Below are positions 12,764 to 20,863 of a stretch of 64,000 nt of DNA, in pieces. This DNA is from Smittia aterrima (taxonomy: Eukaryota > Arthropoda > Insecta > Diptera > Chironomidae), in contig CP093829.1 of the NCBI GenBank assembly GCA_033063855.1, positions 18,445,537-18,509,536 of the forward strand, read 5' to 3'. The notes under the pieces were generated by a model. That model searched no databases. It was not told the DNA's origin and was given only the letters and a program-made list of their open reading frames with translations. The translations under genes and the position numbers were made by a program. Numbering within the stretch: the first letter of the stretch is position 1; every line of letters starts with the position of its first letter.

Positions 12764-12769
12764 TTTATT
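12764..12769 (-). terminator. Poly(A) signal of LITAF gene 6, almost touching the stop codon
   Basis: AATAAA on the minus strand begins five bases after the stop of gene 6, so the 3' UTR would be only a few tens of bases long. Gene 5 has about 90 bases in the same interval. This follows from the deletion that moved the reading frame of gene 6 into former 3' UTR. Confidence 0.6.
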
Positions 12770-12774
12770 AAAGA

Positions 12775-13324
12775 TTACCACCAAAACAAATTGAAGTCGC
12801 GAAATCTTATGTGACTGCCTAAGAAAGCTCCACAGTTAGGACAAGAGTGATTCGCGTTCTGACACGAGTCGACGCAGTATGGAATCAAGCAACAGCCTGC
12901 AAAACAGCCAACAAGGCAGATCAAGCCAGCAAACAGATGAGTCCTTGTAGCCGGCACATATTTAACGCTAGTCATGGCAGTAGCTCTACATGCTGGGCAA
13001 GTACTGTTCTGCGAGTGAGGCCCAAAGTTAGGCGATTGAATGATAATCGTTGTCGCTAAGATAAATATTTGGATTGACGACAATGAAACAATAATCGATG
13101 AACGCTTACTTGGCTGTTGTGTGATTACTGTTGCTGGATTAATTCCTCCGTCATACATCGGCGGCGGCTGCTGTTGCGGGTAGAAATTTCCTGGTTGAGG
13201 CTGATGGGGGTAGCCGTGCATTTGTTGGGGGTTGTTTTGAGGATAATTTTTCTCATCGTTCGGGTCTAGAAATCATTTAAAATTATCGAATCCCTTGAAA
13301 TAATGCAGCTTACGACTTACTCAT
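12775..13324 (-). CDS. LITAF-domain protein 6 (extended C-terminus)
   Basis: Coding exons 13321-13324, 13110-13265 and 12775-13055 give 146 residues. Architecture follows gene 5: ATG plus one base in exon 1, Pro/Gln-rich N-terminus with PPPMY, CPAC, hydrophobic stretch (LVGCFAGCCLIPYC) and VDSCQNANHSCPNC. Two things are odd. The 54-base intron between exons 2 and 3 is a multiple of three with no in-frame stop, so a retained-intron transcript would still encode a protein 18 residues longer. The C-terminus runs about 11 residues past the point where gene 5 stops (ending FNLFWW), and this tail is encoded by DNA matching the 3' UTR of gene 5. Family assignment is certain; whether the tail is functional is unknown. 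Confidence 0.88.
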
Positions 13325-13469
13325 TCTACTTAAAAAAAAGTTTGAATTGATAGGAAATCTTTTGAATGGTTCTCTGAAGCTCTCAATTAAAACTGAACGA
13401 TTTCCAAAAAATTCATTTTGTTATTCGATAAGAGAACAATAATTTGATAAGATTGTATTCAGATTAAAG

Positions 13470-13559
13470 TATCGAGGGATTGATGGATGAAGTCTGGCAA
13501 GCTAACCTCCCTTCCAGCAGTCCACTAACCTCCCTTTAGTCTGGAACAGGGACTCGATA
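13470..13559. repeat. Short insert-like segment with inverted ends between LITAF genes 6 and 7
   Basis: About 90 bases bounded by TATCGAG and CTCGATA, containing two copies of CTAACCTCCCTT (near 13502 and 13525). The corresponding flank of gene 5 lacks it. No clear target-site duplication is visible, so it may be a small non-autonomous insertion or a chance inverted repeat. Confidence 0.3.
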
Positions 13560-13883
13560 AAATTTAATTGCTAACTGTGAAGATAGTAGCCGAATTTTCT
13601 GGCGTAACTGACTTTCCATCATGTGCAAAGCTGTTTATTGTTCCAGTTGTGTCGTTTATCTTTCTTGAGCGGATGCTTGTAAATCAGCTCTCGCAGAAAT
13701 AATTTTAATTTTTTTTAGATAAATGGCACGCAGTTTCTTTTTCGGAGATTTGCCGAAATGTCATCCAAACATTAAACAAGAGTTTAGATAGAAAATGAAA
13801 TTTATTCAAGATTTTCATCAAAATATTATCGTAAAACACAAAATTATTCAGATCATGCTCAAGTTTTATAGCGCAACGATTGA

Positions 13884-14310
13884 TTAACCATCTGAGTAAG
13901 TACCTAAGTAAGTTCCGCAGTTCGGACAAGAGTGATTCGCGTTCTGACACGAGTCGACGTAGTAAGGAATCAAACAACAGCCTGCAATACAGCCAGCAAG
14001 GCAAATCCTGAGAGCATTTAGATGAGTCGATGATGACGGTTCGTATATCACACGTGTTCTGATGTACGCTTTGCAATTTGGACAAGTGCTGTTCTGAGAG
14101 TCAGGCCCGAACTGAGGCGTTTGAATGATAATCGTTGTCGGCTGTTCCATGATAACTTCATCTAGATTTACTCCATCATACATTATTGGTGGCGTATAGC
14201 CATGCATTTCTTGGGTGTTGACTTGTGGATAACTTTTCTCATCGTTCGGATCTAGAAATCACTCAGAATTATCGAATCACTTGAAATATTGCTGTGGACG
14301 ACTTACTCAT
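13884..14310 (-). CDS. LITAF-domain protein 7 (second intron lost)
   Basis: Coding exons 14307-14310 and 13884-14251 give 123 residues. The exon-1 junction (ATG plus A before GTAAGT) and 5' UTR match genes 5 and 6. At the site where those genes have their second intron (after the QP of the QQP motif, before TTI) gene 7 is contiguous: EQPTTIIIQTP is encoded without interruption and no base is gained or lost at the junction. The N-terminal tail is shorter, with a PPIMY motif. The domain has CPNC, hydrophobic stretch (AGCIAGCCLIPYY), VDSCQNANHSCPNC and a GTYSDG end. The poly(A) signal is at 13801-13806. It has diverged from 5 and 6 in the N-terminal tail and around the first zinc knuckle but keeps all four zinc cysteines. 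Confidence 0.9.
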
Positions 14311-14529
14311 TTTACTTCAATAAAACGTTTGGTAAAAGAATTTTTTTTGAATTGTTCTCGCGAGCTCACAATTGACACTGAACAACTTCATTCTGAAATA
14401 ATTATTTAAACCAGATTTTCATATTTTAATGGGGATGATAAGAGAGAGAAGTTATGCTGCACTTTCCGGAAAAGAGATTAATGAACTGTCGTTCAAATAT
14501 TATGTACACAATAGTTTGGTGGGATAACT

Positions 14530-14760
14530 TAATTTATTTAACATTGTAAAGTTCAAGTTGCGAAATCTTATGTGACTACCTAAGATAACAAAAGTTCACA
14601 CATTATGCAATCAAAACTGTTGGTGAAAGAAAAGGAAGGGACTACAAAGGGTTTCTGTGTCTAGCCCACAATACATCCAGTTTTTAAAATAATTTAGATA
14701 AATTCCAAAGTAGACAATCTACTCTTGTCGTAATTGCCGGCGTCCTAAAATAACGAAAAT
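14530..14760 (-). pseudogene. Relic of a LITAF-domain gene
   Basis: Read on the minus strand, 14745-14690 encodes a fragment like the first LITAF knuckle region (AITTRVD), then diverges and stops. Further on, 14620-14560 resembles TGTTTGATTCCATA followed directly by the end of the domain (CTTAGGTAGTCACATAAGATTTCGC), with the stretch coding HSCPNC deleted. The AATTTATT poly(A) context at 14533-14538 and a copied upstream block (14745-15053) complete the unit. No intact frame or zinc site remains. It shares with gene 6 the deletion after CAC in the former stop region, so the two descend from one copy. Confidence 0.65.
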
Positions 14761-15053
14761 GACTCAAACAATCTCTTCTCTTTATCGCGAATTCGTCAAA
14801 ACAAATGCTTGACATTTTATGGCGTACAAAGAACGATTTGTGACGACACTTCTGATACAAGAATTGATTACTTTGATTATTGATAGGAGACCACACTAAA
14901 AATTTATGAGGTCGATAAAGATGATCGCGTGCTGTTTGCAATGCTTTAAAGTTTACATTACTGAGCGTGCAAATAATTGGTTGAAGCCTTTAATTGAGCT
15001 TTCTTTGTAATGAAAGTTCTAGAAGTTTCAACGCAATAAATTTTATTGAAATA
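14745..15053. repeat. Duplicated promoter-side block, copy B
   Basis: Matches 12343-12655 with scattered substitutions and small indels. It lies between the LITAF relic and gene 8, and its right end includes the gene 8 poly(A) signal (TTTATT at 15042-15047, minus-strand AATAAA). Copy B therefore looks like the original arrangement and copy A the transplanted one. Confidence 0.75.
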
Positions 15054-15080
15054 AATTACAAGAAAGCAAGAAAAATTATT

Positions 15081-15460
15081 TTAAAACGTTCCAATGAAAT
15101 GACGACAATTCGGACACGAGTGCACAGTCCTTTGGCAGCATCCCCCGCAACAGAAGTAAGGAATTAAAATACATGGCCACAAGCTAAAAGAAATTGATTC
15201 ATTTTTTGTGAAACCGAGAAATAAATCAGAACAAACCCAATCAAACATAAACCAAGAGCGCAAAGATGAGTTCGACCGGATATTTGGTAAGTGACATTTG
15301 TTGTGATAGTCGCGAGACAATTCGGACATGTCATTAACGTTGGAGCTGGCCCAACCGGAACTTGCACAACAACGTGTTGAGTCGGTTGGTGAGTAATTAC
15401 GGTAACTGTTTGTGGTTGATGGTGATGGGGATGCTCAGTATATGGCGGAGGAGCTGACAT
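15081..15460 (-). CDS. LITAF-domain protein 8
   Basis: Coding exons 15237-15460 and 15081-15183 give 108 residues from the ATG of MSAPPPYTEH. That start puts a PPPY motif at residues 4-7. Two VTVI/VVVQVP-type strands precede CPNC near residue 46. The hydrophobic stretch (LCALGLCLIG) is broken by the phase-2 intron shared with genes 1-4, then LWPCILIPY, a Cys-rich CCGGCC segment in place of the VDSC motif, and HSCPNC before the GTF end. The donor GTTTGT is weaker than usual. Three GATA motifs (15611-15646) lie about 150-190 bases upstream. It is the likely neighbour from which the duplicated blocks of the array derive. Confidence 0.88.
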
Positions 15461-15697
15461 TTTCAAGCTTTTTTCTTTCACTTCTTGTCGAACTGCAACA
15501 AACTTTGTCAACACAAAAACCTGAACTGAGTCAATTTTGTTGAAAATTTCCTAGCGAAGCTCGTTGATCCATCAACTTAACGACGACGTATGAGAGGATT
15601 TCGACAAAAAGATAACAAAAAATCTGATAACAGTGATAAAAAGAATTTTATTTTCAACGCTCGGAATGTTTAACAAATAAATAAAATTGCAAGTTTT

Positions 15698-16155
15698 TTA
15701 ATTGCCTCTGTAGCTTCCTAGATAACTTCCACAGTTCGGGCAGTAATGATTAGCGTTCTTGCATGAATCAACCAAGTACGGTAGACAAAAACAAGGCCAG
15801 AACAATAAACAAATTAGTCCGGCCATTAAATGAGTTTTCGTCGATGCTTCATAGTCCACACGTGTTTGAATGGGCAGCTTGCAACTAGGGCAGCTTAAAC
15901 ATGCCGGGTCTGGTCCGAAAAAGTTGCCAGCTATCACTAGAAAAGCGAAATGAAAATAAAATTATCAGAAACTGCTAATTGAGTGCTGATGAGTCATCTT
16001 GTGAAATTACCTGTAATCACTTGAGTTTGTCCTTGTGGCGGAGCTGCGAATTGTGGTTGATAGTTCTGATGCTGCTCATATGCTGGTGGTGGAACTTGAA
16101 ATCCAATATTTGGTGCTGGGGCTGATGGATTTGTTGGAACTCCTTTTTGATCCAT
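15698..16155 (-). CDS. LITAF-domain protein 9 (PSAP and PPAY motifs)
   Basis: Two exons, 16011-16155 and 15698-15936, give 127 residues. The N-terminus starts MDQKGV and has PSAP at about residues 10-13 and PPPAY at about 22-26, followed by a Gln-rich segment. The second exon carries CPSC, hydrophobic stretch (LMAGLICLLFWPCFCLPYLV), DSCKNANHYCPNC and a GSYRGN end. There is no intron inside the domain. The start is the first in-frame ATG of a clean Pro-rich tail; an extra upstream non-coding exon is possible. A double GATA site (CTTATCTTATC, about 16229-16239) lies about 75-85 bases upstream. It marks the right end of the main array. Confidence 0.9.
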
Positions 16156-17207
16156 TTTGACTACTTCTCACTCTGAAATTTCGTCTTCAAATGTAACTGA
16201 GGAGCTTTAGTTGATTTCACAATGCCTTCTTATCTTATCTGAGAGAATATTGGTAAACAACTTCTCGATAACGACTGAAACAAAACGAAGTCGATCAGTA
16301 AATGAAAGTTTAATTGTCACAAAATAACAAACTAAACTCACTCGAATGAATGACGTCAAACTATTTTTTTTTCTGAAATGATAAAGCTTCAAACGAAATA
16401 CTAAATCCGCTCGTCTGTGTTTATAATTATTTGATCTTTTAAAAGCAGAACGATGACGCCTCAGCCGAGCCGTGATTCTTTTAACGCTATGAGTAATCGA
16501 CTGCGTTACTTGTTCTCCCCCACAGTCGCCGAAGTATTTCACATGCGCTCATGAATATTTCATAGTGTTGTTTCAGGTGTTCGACATAATTATTCCTTGA
16601 AAGTTGTTGCTGACAAGAAAGAGAAATTACGTCAATGTCGCGCTAGACCGCGAGTTTTTAATATAGAACACTTAGTCATCATATCGGAAGAATTTACTTG
16701 ATGAGATGCAAACAAAAGTTGACACTCAATGACATTGAGTCCAATGTTCCGCTCTCATTGTTTCAGTTAGCGAATGTTTGTTGAATAAATGCTTTATTGT
16801 TCATCAATTGCATTGATTTTTATGTTTAAACATTGTTTTCCTTTTATTTTTTTATCTTAGTCATTTGTTAATTAAGTTACAGACATCGCTAGTTTGTGTT
16901 TCCACTCGTTTACCTTTACGCTTCGCTATAAAAAATCGTCTACGCTTATCAATGAATATTAAAAACTAATCTTAAGACAGCGAAAATTTAAGTCAATTTG
17001 GGAAATTAATTTGGAGTTTGGCAACGAAGATCAACTTGACACGTCGTATAAGTCAAAATAGAAAATCTAATTATTCACTGGAGTCATTCAAATGCCTCAA
17101 AAGAGAGCCAACTTAATGCAAACGGGGAAAAAACTTGATTAAATGCTAGAAATACTTTCTTGATGTTTGTTTACGAAACGAGATACATTTCCATTGTGTT
17201 TGAAACT
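16156..17207. other. Gap between LITAF gene 9 and ZC4H2
   Basis: No gene seen; the frame at 16207-16542 (minus) is basic and featureless. The left part should contain the promoter and 5' UTR of LITAF gene 9. A TTTATT at 17208-17213 is the likely poly(A) signal (AATAAA, minus) of the ZC4H2 gene. Confidence 0.6.
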
Positions 17208-17250
17208 TTTATTGTTTCGTCGAGATCATGCTTGACCTGAGGCTTGTTGC

Positions 17251-18435
17251 TTAGTGTTCCTTCTTCTTCGGTTTCTTGGGATTACGAGAACGACTCTTAG
17301 CTTTGCATAGAGGACAAATCGGTGCGTTACGATGAATCTGTTGATGACACGACAAGCAAGATTTCATCGGAGGCGGCTGTTGTCTGTTGAGTGAGAACAT
17401 GAATCATTAGAGCGAATCGATCGCAAACACGTTTGTGTAACAAAAGAAGAAAATGAATTCAAATCAAGACGAGAAACCAAAGGAATAATTGAACAAAAGA
17501 TAAAATACCTTAGTGAGACATTGAAATCAGACCTGAACGTTGGATGCATTCCGATTGACGTTGGCGCTTGTTGAATTCGAGAAGTTTGATTGTTGATTTC
17601 GTTCGGTTTGTTCGATGAAAGTCCACGTAAGCCAGAGCCAACTGAAGGCGGAGCTGGCGGCAAGAATCCATGCGATGGGTTCAACGGCGTAATGTGAGGA
17701 GAGTCGGATGATGGCAATGGATGATGTTGAGCTTGAGATTGATTCGACATTGAGACTGGCGTTGGTCGTGTGAAGCTTGCAGTTGACGTTGTGAGTTTTC
17801 CAGAATAATAATTGTGTTGTTGCTGTTGGAAGCGACTAAAAGAAGAAAAGAAATAATTTATTGCTGCATTGGATAATCAAAGGCATTGTCTTACTCTGGA
17901 GTTACGATTGAACCTTCTTCTTCATGTAATTCCGGCAATCGCTCCAAACCCAAATACTCTCGACGCATTGTGTCGATCTCAGTCTTGAGCGGAGAATATT
18001 CTTCGTGAAAGCGATTCGCCATGCCCATTGATCGTGTGCGATTCTCTTCAGCTTGCTTTATGACTGTCTCCATCTGCAAAATATTTCCTTTAGCATTTAG
18101 AAAATGATTTATTTTAAAATCACTCACCGCATTGATATCAGCGTGGATCTGACGGAGCTCTTCAACGTGGCTCATTTTCTCTTGCATCAACAATTCCAGT
18201 TCGCGACGATACTCTGCAAGCATCTTCTCTTCTGCGTCTGAATTTTCAACTTGATTCACGATTCGAAGTTTCAACTTTTCAAGTTGAATTGTCTTCAATC
18301 TAATGCGATGAAAGGAGGAAATGAATTTAAATGTTTTAATTCAAAATGAGCGAGTGAAAAATTATTTTTTGCTTACCGAATATCCTTCATTACTTCGAGT
18401 TTTGCGAAAATCGTTCTCTCCTCAACCGAAGTCAT
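17251..18435 (-). CDS. ZC4H2: Zinc finger C4H2 domain-containing protein
   Basis: Five coding exons (18377-18435, 18128-18299, 17895-18073, 17533-17835, 17383-17251) give 281 residues; a second donor at 17509 gives 289. Residues about 5-135 are a charged coiled coil including EKMSHVEELRQIHADIN, followed by a Gln/Ser/Pro-rich, poorly conserved linker. The last 44 residues hold the diagnostic C4H2 finger (C-x2-C-H-x3-H-x5-C-x2-C, residues 247-264) and a basic tail (KKPKKKEH) that can act as a nuclear signal. Vertebrate ZC4H2 (about 224 residues) stabilises RNF220 and affects Smad signalling and neuron development; function in insects is less known. The extra length is all in the linker. The gene sits between unrelated LITAF and P450 genes. 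Identity is very secure because of the C-terminus. Confidence 0.95.
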
Positions 18436-19225
18436 TGCGAAAACTTTTTGTTTATCGAAGGTTATCTCTCGAATTGATTCGCGTAATTTAATTTAGTTTA
18501 TTTTAAGGTTTAACCAGCAAAAATCAAATTTTATTTTTCACAATTTGATTTTTCTTGTGTAAAAATATTCTGAAACACATGAAGGGCAGAGAAGTACGCG
18601 AAGTTTAATTTGAAATATTCGTTAAAAATATTTGTGATGTTTTGTCGCGGTTGAAAATATTTCGTTGCACTTCAAGGAAAATAAAAGTGAAGAATAATTT
18701 AATTTAGAGTTTAGTCAAAAAGGAATTAAAGCTAAAAAGTTCAAGAAAACCTCAAAAACAGAGGTTCGAGAAGAATTGAGTTGATTTAACGAAAATGGGT
18801 TCGAATCCCAAATACTCTTCATATAATGTTAGTTTACAATTTCAATTTTTTTTTCGAAAAAAGTTTTAGTCGAAATTTTATCACTTGACCCTTGCGCGAC
18901 ATTTTTAATCAACATTTACACGCGAAATCAATTCAAAAAAATACAAAATTGCTAGTTTTTAAAATAAAACATTTGCACTTTAACAAAATTGTGAAGTCAT
19001 GTCAATATGTCAATTATCCTCACGCGCGATTGTCGTCATTTCCATGACGTCTGCTCTAGCGGTCAACCTAATGCGGAATTTTATGATCTATGCGAATTCT
19101 TTTAATGTTTTTAATTTTTGATCATCACATGTGGCATTGAACTTGTCATAGCGATGACCTCTCGTGAACTGATTAAAACAATGATTAAAGGCGGTGACAA
19201 AATAACAACTTTTTTGAAAATTATT
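18436..19225. other. ZC4H2 upstream / P450 downstream region
   Basis: No coding sequence supported; the plus-strand frame at 19118-19303 overlaps the P450 end and has no homology I recognise. It contains the ZC4H2 promoter (minus) and an isolated perfect Pol III B-box-like string at 18798-18808. AATAAA (minus) at 19226-19231 is the likely P450 poly(A) signal. Confidence 0.55.
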
Positions 19226-19267
19226 TTTATTTCTGGAATTTTGTTGACATTTCTTTTAAAAATCAAA

Positions 19268-20806
19268 TCAATACAAAGGATCCTTGACAAGGTTCAAGAA
19301 TAATCCGTGTTCGGATTGCACAACCATTGCTGACTTCTCGAGAGTGATAACTTCCGGAGTTTTCGCTGTCGTTTCTAAACGGAAGTTCATCAAAGTCTTC
19401 ACCAATCCAGTTTTAACTTGCATCAATCCAAATCGTTCTCCAACGCAATTACGCGGTCCAACGCCGAAAGGGAAGAAAGTACATGGTTGAATTTTGTGAG
19501 CATTTTCAGGTGCGAATCTTTCGGGATCGAATTTCAATGGATCCGGGAAATATTTCTCATCGCGTTGAATTGCAAAGATTGGAACAAAAACTGGCATTCC
19601 ATTTGGAATCTTGAAGTCGCTGTAAGGCTCGAGAGAGACTCCTTCGGGATTGATGCAAGCTCGATCGAGAATTGGAAGAATCGCGTACATTCGAAGAGTT
19701 TCACTGACAATTTGATTCAAGAAAGGTAGCTCTGAGATGTTCATTACAGAATCGTAAGTGACTTTGCCGTCGTTCCTTACAAGCATCTCTCTGATCTCAT
19801 CTCTTACTCTTTCCTGAATGTCGGGGTCCATTGCGATGTGGTAAAGAGCGAAGGATTGCGTAGCACTCGATGTTTCAAAACCGGCAGAAAAGAAAACTGC
19901 AGCTTGTGCAACCAATATATCCATCGTAATGTCAGTGTTGCCATCTTCCTTCGCAGCTTTCTTGATTTCCAGAAGAGTGTCGATCAAATCATTTCTTTTG
20001 TTTCCATGCTTTTCCCTTTCAGTCATAACCATGGGAATAGCTTCCTGAATAAACTTAGTGAGTTTACTGGAGAAGAATGTGAAGTTAAAGAGTTTCATGA
20101 GTTGCGGAAGCAAAAAGAAAACAGGAAACTCGAAGCTTCGTTTGAGTGTTGCCTCAAACATAGCTGAGCCAGCTTTTCGGAATTCTGCGTCAGGATTTTC
20201 CAAGCAATTTGCTTCAACGCCATAAGCACAAGTCGAGATTACATCAGTCGCGAAAAGCGATGCGAGTTCCTTCATCTCCATTTCAACTTTTCCTTCACTG
20301 TCAAGTCGTTTGTTGACATGTTTTATTAAATTATCGCCGACTTTATCCAAAAGGTAATACATCGTCTTCAACTTTCCGGAACTGAAGAAAGGAGAAAGCT
20401 TTCCTCTTATGGTTTTCCATAAAGGCGCTTTAATCGAGAAGAGATTATAATTTCCCAGCGGATCGTGAACATCCGAACCAGAATATCGATTCGCGAAGCT
20501 TGCGAAATCTTTCACAAGAACTTTTTTGATCAATTCCGGCTCATTGATCATCACAGTTGGTTTGTGGAAGACAAACATTCCGAAAAAAGGTTTGTCCTTG
20601 ACTTCAGGTCGATTGTAAAGAACAGCAATCTGATCGTAAAATGCAATTTTCCGAAACAAAGCATCTTTAAAAACACCAATGAGTGGAAGAGATGGAATGT
20701 AAGGAACTTTAACGTTCTTGAAATAATCTTGTCGACGATTCAACCAATAAATGAATGTCACAAGCAAAACCGAAATCGCGATTAAAAAATTGGTTAGCAG
20801 ACTCAT
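19268..20806 (-). CDS. Cytochrome P450, CYP6-like (clan 3), intronless
   Basis: A single uninterrupted frame of 512 residues from the ATG at 20806. An N-terminal anchor (residues about 3-22) is followed by a proline hinge (VPYIPSLPLIG, 34-44). Also present are WKTIR (C helix, 130-134), AGFETS in the I helix (308-313), ETLR (369-372), PERF (428-431) and the haem loop FGVGPRNCVG with the thiolate Cys at 454. All catalytic landmarks are intact and the length is normal. The I-helix and C-helix wording fit microsomal CYP6 enzymes, which oxidise plant toxins, insecticides and endogenous lipids at the ER; the substrate cannot be read from sequence. An in-frame ATG 14 codons upstream lies before the predicted transcription start and is not used here. 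No introns, whereas many insect CYP6 genes have one. Confidence 0.94.
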   Translation of the reverse strand: MSLLTNFLIAISVLLVTFIYWLNRRQDYFKNVKVPYIPSLPLIGVFKDALFRKIAFYDQIAVLYNRPEVKDKPFFGMFVFHKPTVMINEPELIKKVLVKDFASFANRYSGSDVHDPLGNYNLFSIKAPLWKTIRGKLSPFFSSGKLKTMYYLLDKVGDNLIKHVNKRLDSEGKVEMEMKELASLFATDVISTCAYGVEANCLENPDAEFRKAGSAMFEATLKRSFEFPVFFLLPQLMKLFNFTFFSSKLTKFIQEAIPMVMTEREKHGNKRNDLIDTLLEIKKAAKEDGNTDITMDILVAQAAVFFSAGFETSSATQSFALYHIAMDPDIQERVRDEIREMLVRNDGKVTYDSVMNISELPFLNQIVSETLRMYAILPILDRACINPEGVSLEPYSDFKIPNGMPVFVPIFAIQRDEKYFPDPLKFDPERFAPENAHKIQPCTFFPFGVGPRNCVGERFGLMQVKTGLVKTLMNFRLETTAKTPEVITLEKSAMVVQSEHGLFLNLVKDPLY

Positions 20807-20826
20807 TATTCTGACTTTTAAAATGA

Positions 20827-20863
20827 AACTGATGAGCTCTTCTGTCAACGGAGCTCTCTTATA
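20827..20863 (-). promoter_or_regulatory. P450 core promoter: TATA box and initiator
   Basis: On the minus strand TATAAGAG starts at 20863 and TCAGTT (arthropod initiator) at 20832. Taking the A at 20830 as +1 puts the TATA box at -33, the expected distance, and leaves a 24-base 5' UTR before the ATG at 20806. This spacing is the main reason for choosing that start. Confidence 0.6.

Noticed and set aside
16207..16542. 111-codon basic minus-strand frame between LITAF gene 9 and ZC4H2
   Set aside because: Arg/Lys/Phe-rich random-looking translation in what should be the leader and promoter of gene 9.
18710..18830. Possible tRNA gene around the B-box
   Set aside because: No matching 7-bp acceptor stem or D arm at normal spacing, and the putative anticodon loop lacks U33.
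19118..19303. 61-codon hydrophobic frame on the plus strand
   Set aside because: Overlaps the end of the P450 on the other strand and its 3' UTR; no domain, likely chance in AT-rich DNA.
20807..20848. Upstream in-frame ATG of the P450 (526-residue form)
   Set aside because: It lies before the predicted initiator at 20830, and the extra 14 residues precede an already complete membrane anchor.
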